Source of the DNA: Epiperipatus broadwayi | Taxonomy: Eukaryota > Onychophora > Udeonychophora > Euonychophora > Peripatidae | Assembly (NCBI GenBank): GCA_028023455.1 | Contig: JAQFVV010006633.1 | Span: 372,001 to 436,000 of the forward strand | DNA: 64,000 nt | Direction: 5' to 3' | Part shown: piece after piece, positions 37,097 through 47,180 of the stretch | Numbering within the stretch: the first letter of the stretch is position 1 | How the letters are laid out: each line of letters opens with the position of its first letter | The notes under the pieces: model-generated | What the model was told of the DNA's origin: nothing | The model's database searches: none | The model's input: the letters and a program-made list of their open reading frames with translations, nothing else | Translations under genes and position numbers: made by a program

Positions 37097-37319
37097 AAAA
37101 ACAAAGCCAAAACACGAAAAATTAACATTTTCTCATTTTAAATTATAAATCAAATAATTTATATATAGAGAGAGCAAGATTACTATATTTAAATCATAAT
37201 CAATAAATGCTAGTTATCATTGCCTAAAAAGTTCTTGGTAGCATTTTTATGTGGCTGATATGTGATATCTAAGACACCCCCTCCCCCTTATACAAATTAA
37301 AGTAATATATATGCGATAT

Positions 37320-37612
37320 ATATATTTCACACAAATAAAATTATGAGTGCGTAAAATAAAAAAATAAAAGAAATATGATAAATAAATAAATGGCTAGTAT
37401 TTTTGAAGGAATACCTTCATTATCAAAGCGTGCCTAAATGCATTGTGAAGTAAACCTGTTGCTATAAGAAATGCAAAGTGTATGCAAATTTAGCACACAG
37501 CTTTGATAATGAAGGTAAATAAACCCAATAGACATTTATTTATTTATCATATTTCATTTATTTGTTTTCTTTACGCACTCATAATTTTATTTGTGTGAAA
37601 TATATATCTAGT
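37320..37612 (+). mobile_element. MITE nested in the left arm of the palindrome
   Basis: A terminal inverted repeat of about 70 bp (TTTCACACAAATAAAATTATG...AAATAAATAAATG and its complement) encloses a short body that itself contains an inverted CCTTCATTATCAAAGC pair. ATATATAT flanks both sides. It is repeated in mirror orientation in the right arm. Confidence 0.75.
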
Positions 37613-39123
37613 GTATATTACTCAATATATATCTATTATATATTCCTCATTACAAACACGGACACAAAATGATTATATTTACATTTATTTAAAATATGTT
37701 TTTGTTTTCCTTTGTTGGTAGTAAAACTCATTTCAGTGTTAATAGATATACAGATTATAGTGACATAATCAAGAGTAGATCTGATATAGATGAAATGCAA
37801 ATGAAGACTTTAATGAGTTTTATCTTCTTATATTTTAATGCGTATATATGTTTGTGTACAAGTAAGGTGTACATAACTAACTTTAATAGTGACCGGGGTA
37901 ATATTTATATGTACATCCGCACATAGTAAGAGGCTTAATACGCCTTATTCGGTTCTCCCCATCATATCAAGAAAGTTGCTTTTTAATTCTCAGAATTTGT
38001 ATACAAAATAATTATAGAGTGGTTTGCGTATTTTTCTAAACATTTTTTAAATTATTTGTTGAGGTATGATTTTATATATTGAAGTGGTGAATATCATCTG
38101 TACACATATATACTTGCTTCATTTTACTTAAAACCAAACTATCTCCCATGGTGTATAAAATGTAATATTAAAATCCACACACAATTGTAAAACGTGCGTG
38201 TGTGTATATACATATATATATAATATTATGGCATCATTCTAAAGCTAAAATCTAAATTATTTAAGTTAAGCATTTTACAGTTAAAAGAAACATATATAAA
38301 AGCTGAAAACTATTAAATAAGAATGTAAAAGTAGACAATGGAAGAGGGGAAGAAATATAAGTGCGGTGCATCTTTATCCACAAAGGCAATCTTGAAAATA
38401 GCTACAGTCAAACACCTTTGAATGTTCAAAGGTGTCAAATGTAAAATAAAACAAAGAGCAGGAAACCAAATGGTGGACTAGTAGATGTGAGGAAGTAAAG
38501 AGCAAAGAGTACTGGAATAAAAATAATGGCATAATATTATATATACACACACACGCACCTACATTTTAAGTAAAATGAAGCTAGTATATCTGCGTACAGA
38601 TGATATTCACCGATTCAATATATAAAATCATACCTCAACAAATAATTTAAAAAAATGTTTAGAAAAATATGCAAACCACTCTATAATTATTTTGTATACA
38701 AATTCTGAGAGTTAAAAAGTAACTTTTTTGATATGATGGGGAGAACCGAATAAGGCGTATTAAGCCTCTTACTATGTGCGGATGTACATATAAATATTAC
38801 GCCGGTCACTATTAAAGTTAGTTATATACAGCTTACTTGTACACAAACATATATACCCATTAAAATGTAAGAAGATAAAACTCATTAAAGTCTTCATTTG
38901 CATTTCATCTATACAAGATCTACTCTTGATTATGTCACTATAATCTGTATATCTATTAACACTGAAATGAGTTTTACTACCAACAAAGGAAAACAAAAAC
39001 ATATTTTAAATAAATGTAAACATTTTTTTTTTTTTTTAAATATCTATTTTAATTAATAATCGTTTTGTGTCTGTGTTTGTAATGAGGAATATATAATAGA
39101 TATATATTGAGTAATATACATTA

Positions 39124-39415
39124 GATATATATTTCACACAAATAAAATTATGAGTGCGTAAAGAAAACAAATAAATGAAATATGATAAATAAATAAATGT
39201 CTATTGGGTTTATTTACCTTCATTATCAAAGCTGTGTGCTAAATTTGCATACACTTTGCATTTCTTATAGCAACAGTTTTACTTCACAATGCATTTAGGC
39301 ACGCTTTGATAATGAAGGTATTCCTTCAAAAATACTAGCCATTTATTTATTTATCATATTTCTTTTATTTTTTTATTTTACGCACTCATAATTTTATTTG
39401 TGTGAAATATATATA
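39124..39415 (-). mobile_element. Mirror copy of the nested MITE in the right arm
   Basis: Reverse complement of the left-arm MITE with the same long terminal inverted repeats. Its presence in both arms shows that the MITE was inside the sequence before the arms were duplicated. Confidence 0.75.
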
Positions 39416-39615
39416 TCGCATATATATTACTTTAATTTGTATAAGGGGGTGCCTTAGATATCACATATTAGCCACATAAAAATGCTACCAAGAACTTTTT
39501 AGGCAATGATAACTAGCATTTATTGATTAAGATTTAAATATAGTAATCTTGCTCTCTCTATATATAAATTATTTGATTTATAATTTAAAATGTTAATTTT
39601 TCGTGTTTTGGCTTT

Positions 39616-40264
39616 TTTTTTTTTTTTTAACTGTGCATTTCGGCGGGTTTTTCCAAGTCACGTGACCCAAGTTCTAAATTTTTCCTGTTTTCGTGTAGTT
39701 TTTTATCGCTTAGATGTGTCAGACAATGTTTTTGGCTATTTTTGAAATTCAAAATGGCAGAGATTGCATACTAACAATAATATTGATCTTGTTACTATAT
39801 AATGTTTAACTTGTTTACTGTTATAACTACTTATATTGTGTCTTTCTTTGTCAAATGAAAGAAAGCCAGAATTTAATAATCAAAAACTTCTTCCCTGACA
39901 ATCTTGTGCTTTGGTAGAATCGATTTCTCACCTCTACCTTCAATTTCAAAAATAAATCTTATGAAATAATAATAATGTAGTTGGGCCTTAATATGTTATC
40001 ATCAATTAATGTTTATAAGTTATCCTCTTTAAACAAATCTAAATGTTAATAAGAGGAAAGTGGTATTCACTTGACACTAATACTTTTGACTTCTTAGCGA
40101 TTGTAATAGGAATATTTCTAAATAAAATATATCATTTATAAATGTGTGCATTAAACAATACAAAATAAGGATAAAAAAATAATTGTGTCAATAACTATTT
40201 ACAATTTTAAAATAAACAATTCATATAAAACACACAATATATATATATATATAATTTTCAATAG
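39616..40264. other. Intergenic DNA, no gene seen
   Basis: A long T run (near 39,612-39,628) abuts the palindrome, followed by a GC-richer patch with CACGTGACCC (about 39,660). The rest is AT-rich. Confidence 0.5.
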
Positions 40265-40984
40265 GAGCATAAATTGTTTTAAACAAACTTAAAATAACCA
40301 CTTAACATCACATGATCACCATCTTATACTAGCTCATAATTGTTATAAACAAAGGCAAAACTCTCCATACAGTAGTGCCACCCTGTGCCAAACAGAGTAA
40401 TCAATGGATGCCAGAAGGTTTGTGCATAAAATCCCTATCTAGTGCCTACTCATCCAATATGTCCAGACTAGTTTCTGGCTTGTGGCCATCATCAGTGAGG
40501 AGCCTGGGATCTGAGAGCACTGCACCTAGATCTTAGGATCTAATGCAACCCTCCAGCAACCACCTTTTAACTCTACTTTACTACAAAACTATGAGAATGA
40601 AATTGAAAACAAAATAATATTTTCAATCTAAGCTCAATAGCTTATATAGTCATATGGGTCTGAACTCAATTCAGCACCCATGCATTTTGGTGTCTTTGGC
40701 TCTTAAACAATCATAGTCATCACTATCCTATTAGGCGGGATTGGTGTTAAACCACTTAAGATCACATGATCACCATCTCTATACTAGCACATAATTGTTG
40801 TAAACAAAGGCAAAACTCTCCATACAGTAGTGCCACCCTGTGCAGCCAGAAACTAGTCTGGGGATATTGGATGAGTAGGCACTAGATAGGGATTTTATGC
40901 ACAAATCTTCTGGCATCCATTGATTACTCTGTTTGGCACAGGGTGGCACTATTGTATGGAGAGTTTTGTCTTTGTTTACAAACT
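40265..40984 (-). mobile_element. Hammerhead-bearing inverted-repeat element, copy 2
   Basis: Same family as 18,354-19,150, in the opposite orientation. The left arm (40,341-40,600) runs AACAAAGGCAAAACTCTCC...GGATGCCAGAAGGTTTGTGC...GGCTTGTGGCC; the right arm (40,844-40,984) is its complement but starts only at GCCAGAAACTAGTC, so it lost the first half of the ribozyme. A ~90 bp direct repeat (40,298-40,401 and 40,750-40,842, TCACATGATCACCATCT...) duplicates the end internally, as in copy 1. The core between (CAAAGACACC...TTCAGTACC-type sequence) also matches copy 1. Non-coding; a non-autonomous element. Confidence 0.7.
40449..40515 (-). ncRNA. Hammerhead ribozyme with complete core and paired helix II
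   Basis: Minus strand, in order: outer helix I CTC-AG-ATCC; internal loop; TCCTCA (40,496-40,501); CTGATGA (40,489-40,495); helix II TGGC-CACAA-GCCA (four pairs, including the base pair next to the core); GAAA (40,472-40,475); helix III of two pairs with loop TA; GTC (40,466-40,468); TGGACA; loop; GGATGAG. Core and helix II are better than in the copy at 18.9 kb, but inner helix I has two mismatches (TGGACA instead of TGGGGA). Predicted cleavage is after the C of GTC. Confidence 0.75.
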
Positions 40985-42257
40985 TAAAATAGTAGATTCA
41001 ATAACAAATCTTTTTCTTTACCATATTTATGTAAGTAGAAAACAAGTGAGATTAACAGTATGTGAACTCTGCAAAAGTTGGCATAAAGTTTCTTATCATC
41101 TATGATAATAAATGCAGTGAATAGCATAGATGTTAGTCTAAAATTTATTAGAATTGAAAGGTAAACAATATACATAAAAATAGATAATGACATTTTTGCA
41201 TGAGGATATCTAATTTTTAATAAAGCAAAAGCCTTTATCACTCACCATACTTTTACCAAGATTTCCTTTTGTCTTCTCAAGCAAAATACTAAATTTTTCC
41301 AAAAAAATATTTAATATTTGTAATTAGAAAAATTATAAATTAACTTTCTTAATGATCAAGACAAAGCTTTTATGCAGAACTCTTTGTACAACCATCTATT
41401 TTGATATTTTGCTTTTTAGAAAAAAATGGCATAATCATACATGTCAACATAGTCAAATAGCAGCAACATGAAAGTATTGTAATGGGATGGCATAGATGGC
41501 ATATGTGGCAGTACAACAGGTAATGGAATGTTATAAATGGCAGTATTGAATTACTTGCAACTTTTAATAAACCCAATCATAATTGATAATGAGCATACTG
41601 AAAAACATTAATAGTTTTAAACATTCTACTGCTGATAATATTGACTCTCCAAAAATAACATATCCTGTGCATCATATGGATATGCCATTATCATAAGCAT
41701 ACTATTTAAAATTACTATTGAGATTACTAGAACATTTATTGGTTTAGACTGGTCACACTATCCAATATCCATAACAGTGACTCTAGAAACACATCTGAAT
41801 CTACATCAATTTAGTGTTTATCTTCTCAGCATAACAACAGCCATGCATTCACACATTCATATACTCCTTCAAACAATGCACTTCATTCCTAAAAGACATA
41901 TTTCAATTTTTGACAAGGTACACATATTTATCTTTTTAGTTAATATTCTTTAAAAACTTACATTACTTTCTGTTATTTTAAAACTAATAACATTGCATTA
42001 ATCTATATGCCAGACCAATGTATGGATAATGTACATGAATAAATGATAATAAACAAAATACAGAAGAAATGAATTTACTCATTGAGAAAAGTAGATAAAA
42101 TATAAATTCTATTTTGATTAAACAAACATATAATATTTTCAGAGAAATTAAATTAGTATTAACATTAAATACTGGACAATTCAATGTTAGTTATTAATAA
42201 AAAAAAAATTATCTTTGAATTATGTACATCTTAAAGTCCTTAATCATGCCAGAAATA
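40985..42257. other. AT-rich intergenic DNA, no gene seen
   Basis: Small overlapping frames at 40,920-41,241 and 41,370-41,576 (the latter over the repeat words GGCATAGATGGCATATGTGGC near 41,488) have no recognisable domain. Confidence 0.5.
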
Positions 42258-42500
42258 ATGTGTATATACGTGCAAATACACTGGTAATATTCGGTAAATA
42301 CGATACCTTATGATGAGTATCTTAAATGTATTTATCCAGATATCCTTTTAGGTTATTTTCTTGGTACTGCTGCACCTTACGATGAGTGCAAAAAGGGACT
42401 TATTTATTATAGATTCCCTGTAAGCAAGTCCAGTAATAACTCGATATCTAGAATATTAGTAGGTGTAGAATTATGCTGCACGTATACACATGTGTTAAAT
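42258..42500 (+). mobile_element. MITE, tandem copy 1
   Basis: Inverted termini (TGTGTATATACGTGCA at about 42,260 and TGCACGTATACACATG at about 42,477) with further inner complementarity (CACTGGTAATATTC against GAATATTAGTAGGTG) frame a ~235 bp unit. It contains an open stretch reading GYFLGTAAPYDECKKGLIYY, shared with copy 2. Confidence 0.65.
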
Positions 42501-42589
42501 AAAGATGTTCGTAACGATTTACAAATAATATTATAAGATTAGTAATAAAAATATAAAGTCAATCTAATGTGTATTAAGAGTGTGTAAGT

Positions 42590-42835
42590 ATACATGGGTA
42601 TATACATGCACATACACTGGTAATATTCGGTAAATACGATACCTCATGCTGCGTATCTTAAATGTATTTATCCAGATATCCTTTTTTGGTTATTTTCTTG
42701 GTACTGCTGCACTTTATGATGAGTGCAGAAAGGGACTTATTTATTATAGATTCCCTGTAAGCAAGTCTAGTAATAACTCGATATCTAGAATATTAGTAGG
42801 TGTAGAATTATGCTGCATCTATACATATGTGTAGG
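42590..42835 (+). mobile_element. MITE, tandem copy 2
   Basis: About 90% like copy 1 and in the same orientation, offset by 336 bp. The 62-codon frame (42,646-42,834) continues the shared stretch GYFLGTAALYDECRKGLIYY, but a 1 bp indel just upstream breaks the frame relationship. Both copies have TTTATCCAG before and GTAAGC after an 80-81 nt segment, so duplicated exons were considered; the inverted termini favour a MITE. Confidence 0.65.
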
Positions 42836-42943
42836 AATTATCTAAAATAATAAATTAATAAATCTTTACAGTCAACAATTAAAATTGCAAGAGATAAAAT
42901 GGTCAAAAATGACACATTTTACTCTAAATCAGAGGGGGGGGGG

Positions 42944-45320
42944 TGTAATGTGCCAATGCCAAATTGGCACATGTATATAAAATAATTTTGTATAAAAATT
43001 ATTATCAAAATCTTTCGGGAAAAAAAATTTGAAATAAAAGTTACAATTAATTACTTTAAAGAGGGGAGAGGGAGTTTTCCTATAAAAAAAATTAAAAGTT
43101 TAAAATCTCTTTTCATTCCAGTTTAGTAGAATAAATGCGTAGATATGTGAGATGGTAAATAGAAATAAATGTTAGCTCATTAATACGATAAATGCGTGTT
43201 AGAATAATATTAACCCTTTTCCCGCCTCTTACGAGGCCTCTCGTCGACATCTGACGTCACTCTAACTCTGCCAGTTCTTATACTAAAATATTCGTTTGAC
43301 AGGTATTGATTAGGTTTTTAAAAGTTCTGTAAGATGGTGCCCTCTTCCGAATTATTTTACAAGTAAAAAATAAAAAAAAAAACGCATTTAAACCTAAACA
43401 AAGAAAGAACATTGTCAGTGATTGGTTGTTATCGAGCTCTCAGCCGAAAAAGACATTCTGATTGGCTGGAAAGAACAAAGAAACTGCCTGATCAAAGAAA
43501 ATAAAGAAAAACGCTGAGATTTTCATTTCGAATGTGATTTAAGTATTTAAAAAAGTATAATTTGAGAAATTAAAATAATTTTTAAAAAATAAACTAAAAA
43601 AACAAAATTATTTTCGAAAAATATTGAAGATTTTAGTAAAAATATTTAAGATTTAGCAAAAAGAAATCTTTACTTTTTGATAACGTAACATTGAAAAAAA
43701 GCGTTTGCGTCACCACTTTTTTGTTTAGACATTCGCTTTATATTTGCCGAAATTGAATATATTTTATAATAAATAAATAACAATTTATTTTTGAAAGAAC
43801 TTTCATTCTCTTTCATAACCTGAAAAATTAGTAATATAATTTTTATAAACGTATCTGAGTTGAATTTAATATTATAGGCGAATATGTTTTAACAATAGGC
43901 TTTGTCTTCAGTTTGTGAGTTGGCCAATTAAAAGATTTGATTTTTACCTCATACAACCAATAATATAATTAGCGGTTTAAGGGTTAAAAAAAATAAAATA
44001 ATAATAATTGAAATGAAATGTATTTAAAAACACAGTGGTGGGCTACTAAAGATATAAAAACAATACGTTTATGAAAGCTACTACTAATCAAACAATTAAT
44101 CAAAAAACACGTTGTCATAGGATTAGTTATCAAGGAATTTCGACAACACCTATTGCACTTATTCCCGGAGGATATCAAAACGAAAACAATTCACAGATAT
44201 AAATAGCTAGATTTTATAGAACAGGCTAGTTTTTGAGTTTGCAATTCAGTCTAGTTTCCAGTGACAGTTTGTTTCAGTACAATTTCTATTATGTATACAG
44301 AAACCAACATGCACTGTTGAGCAGCCTTGGAAATATACGCTTGTGCTTCAACCTTTTTGTCCAACAAGATCATCAAAACCTGCCTGTGAAATAATGTCTT
44401 CATAACAACTCCGAAATCCTCCGTCAAACGTTCAACTGTCTTCAAGAATAAAACAAATGGATTCGCATAAAATCTCTTCAAGAATCGTCAAAATCTAACC
44501 GGTTAGATATAGTCCATCAGAAGTAGCAGAAGCAGCCAACGACAAGAAAAAAAATCCTAGGTATATATTTTATTATTATCATTTATACGTAGTAGTCACC
44601 ACTGTAATCCGTAAATATTCAAGATTCAAATTATATGAACTCTATCATACATAAAATGAACTATTGATATGTGTGTGTAAGTTTCAAATGCTATTAATGC
44701 TTTAGTATTATGTTTGTGAATGTGAAATGATTTAAAGGTCAAAGATTATTTATGCTTTTTTCTTAAAATATATTATCATGTGTTAATTTTAAAAAAATGT
44801 GCGTGTGTTAAAATTGGATTTATAGAAATGTTTATAATGCGTTAATGTTAGTTAACAAATTATCTTTAAAACTTAATTAATGATAAGTAAAATAAATTAT
44901 CTTTAAACTTAAACTTTATTTGTCGGTCAATTCTTCTTACCAACCTTTTATTAATTATTTCCACCACCAATTTTTGTATAATTTATTACAGATTAAAATT
45001 AGACTGGGCTAGTTTATGGGATGGTTTCGAGCGCTGGATTATGAGCCTACTGCCCGAATACGCTAGTCCTTTGGACTAGCTGGTGCTGGGAGTTTACTCC
45101 AAAACAAATAAAGTATTTGGATAGTAGGGGTTTGAATCTAGCAGCTGAGATGGGCCATTGTTGATAGTTAAAGCTATCAATAAGATCTCCCATTTTGCTC
45201 GAACGTGCCGGCTCGTTCACGTATCATTTATAAGATTATAAATGTATATGAAAGGAGTTTGAAACCGGTCAAAACTTATATACGTATAAGTAAGTGGTTT
45301 CAGCGGTTCGACCCGGTACA
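42944..45320 (+). mobile_element. LTR-like unit B, interrupted by a piggyBac-type element
   Basis: Homologous to unit A. It begins TGTAATGTGCC with a terminal hairpin (GTGCCAAT, 5 nt, ATTGGCAC) after a G10 run, and ends GCGGTTCGACCCGGTACA. Shared landmarks include AAATAAAAGTTACAATTAATTA, GGGGAGAGGG, GGAATTTCGACAACA, GGATATCAAAA, a TATAAATAG box (about 44,198) and TTTATTTGTCGGTCAATTCTT (about 44,918). The 770 bp piece 43,214-43,983 is absent from unit A. GC-richer sequence at 45,030-45,230 includes CGAACGTGCCGGCTCGTTCACG. No coding region. Confidence 0.6.
43214..43983. mobile_element. Non-autonomous piggyBac-type element
   Basis: Exactly flanked by TTAA on both sides (43,210-43,213 and 43,984-43,987), with inverted ends CCCTTTTCCCGC and GCGGTTTAAGGG. 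TTAA target duplication and CCC...GGG termini are the hallmark of piggyBac transposons. The left subterminal part has several palindromes (CCTCTTACGAGG, GAGGCCTC, TGACGTCA). At 770 bp with no long frame it lacks a transposase. Unit A at 30,080-31,906 provides the empty-site counterpart. Confidence 0.85.
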
Positions 45321-46950
45321 AGATAGTATATAAAAAATACTCTAAACCTTCCTGCACCATCTGGATCTAGATGTTTATGATGAAAATTGAATGATCCTTG
45401 AGATTATTTATTGCTTCTGCTAATGAAATAATTTCAATTTTTGTTCATTAATTAATTCTGTACTCTTTGACTTAATCACTATATAAGATATTTATTTACT
45501 GAATTGATAGTTGAATAAATCACTTTATTAGTCTTAGTTTTATATCTAATTGGTTGGCATCAGTAGTCCTCCCCCACCCTCTTTCTGGCAAAGTTAATAG
45601 AGAGTTATAGTTTTGGTAGAGTGGTGGGTTTCTTATTCATCAACCAGATGAAACAAAATTAACAATAAATCTTCAAAATGTGATAATCTTTTCTTTCATA
45701 ATTAGAAGTCTCTTTTTAAATTAAAGCTATTCTATATAGAAATATATTCTAGCTGAGAGATGAACTATTGCAGTTTAGCAAGCCATTCTGAAATTTAAAA
45801 TATATGCCTATGGTCACTGTGCATTTTAATAATGATAGAAATATTAACAAAATTTTTCTATAATTGTATTTATATTTGCAAGATGATCTTCAGAAAGTAT
45901 CTCATAGAAGTCAATATTCTCCCTGTTAATTATTTCCATAGTAAATGACCTTCAATCATTTCTTTTATTGAAATTAACTATTACATCTTATGAATTATAA
46001 TATGTGTTTATTAATAAATATTTATTAAAAAATATATCATTCACCTCTACCAGCCATTCAAACTTTATCTCCTTTATCTCAATTGCATATTTATTGATAA
46101 ATGATAATGATGAATCATAAAATGTAGAAATAAGGAAAGAAAATGAAAAAATAAAAATATTATAATTCCAAATTTGTTTCAAAACAAAATATGAAATTTA
46201 AATAACTTGATAACTTTCTTATATAATTTTAATAATTTCTGCCTAATTCAAATCTGTTAATTTACTTTTTCTTTTACAATTATAACTTATTATTAGTTAA
46301 TGAAAAGTTTTTTTTAAATATAAAAACAAATATTTATATGAGAATGCATATTCTTATTTGTAATTATGGGAATAAACTTGCCTTCTTTATTTCAGAACCT
46401 ATATCATTTATAAATATTATTAATTTTGGACTATTACATCTTCTGTCATCTAAATAGATTTGTAGTTGGATAGGCACTGCTGAACTATTTTAGATCTGCT
46501 TCCCTTTGATGGATTTAGATCTTTATAATTGATTTCCAAAATTACTTCAAGAACTTTGAAATAATTAAAAACTTGGATTTTTTTTTTTTTTGTGAAGTTT
46601 CATAATTATTTTTACACAAATTCTATTTACACCAAATACACTTATATTTTATTGATATATGTTTTGTTTTTAAAAACAGAAGTCAATAAATCACAAATGC
46701 TACATTTCTTGCACTCACTCAATTATTTAAGAACAATAATTTTAGATAAATATATTAATGGTTACTATTAATTGTTTATTAGGCTTTTTTGATATATTTT
46801 TAAACATCTGTTTGAAATGTTCACAAGAAAATAAAAAGGTTTAAGTATATTCTCTGCTGTAAATTTAGAAAATTTAAAATAAGTTTAGTTATTGATAAAC
46901 CTGTCATAAATTCAAACAAATCCTATATCAAGTGCTGCCAAATTTGTCAA
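45321..46950. other. AT-rich intergenic DNA, no gene seen
   Basis: A pyrimidine-rich GTCCTCCCCCACCCTC at about 45,568 is the only unusual local composition. Confidence 0.55.
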
Positions 46951-47180
46951 GCGTTGTTAGCCAAGAGGTCATTGCCGCTGCCTTGCAAGCAAGTAGTTGA
47001 TTGCAGACGGTTGTGGGTTCGCATCCTGGCCGATGCTATGACATATGAAAAAAAATATAGTTTGTAATAAAATATATAAAAAATAAATGACTTATTACTT
47101 AAGAATTCATAAGAAGTTTGACCATCAGAAGGGGAACAACTGATTTTTTTATCTATAAATCTTGAGGTCCAGATTGTGCC
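46951..47180 (+). repeat. tRNA-derived SINE (class II tRNA-like head)
   Basis: A box A, TAGCCAAGAGG (46,958-46,968), matches the Pol III consensus at every defined position. A box B, GGTTCGCATCC (47,016-47,026), differs at one base. The ~84 nt tRNA-like region (GTTGTTAGCC...CCGATGC) with a long variable arm resembles leucine/serine-type tRNAs, but acceptor ends do not pair, so it is not a functional tRNA. A body with GACCATCAGAAGGGG and ATCTTGAGGTCCAGATTGTGCC follows after an A-rich linker. A SINE or tRNA pseudogene is the best reading. Confidence 0.65.

Larger units (their letters stand above)
37097..39615. repeat. Large palindrome: two ~1.15 kb arms around a ~290 bp loop
   Basis: The left arm (37,097-38,235, from AAAGCCAAAACACGAAAAATT) is the near-exact reverse complement of the right arm (38,525-39,615, ending AATTTTTCGTGTTTTGGCTTT). 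The unpaired centre (38,240-38,520) holds a perfect 11 bp hairpin (ACACCTTTGAA, TG, complement) at 38,412-38,435. Mirror-image 76-codon frames (37,696-37,926 on + and 38,772-39,002 on -, starting MFLFSFVGSKTHFS) differ at a handful of residues, mostly by replacement changes. They look like passengers, not a gene. Confidence 0.9.

Noticed and set aside
42646-42834. Duplicated mutually exclusive exons
   Set aside because: A 1 bp indel breaks the frame between copies, and inverted termini identify the unit as a MITE; kept only as a low-weight possibility.
46951-47035. Functional tRNA gene
   Set aside because: Acceptor and anticodon stems do not pair properly and a repeat-like body follows.
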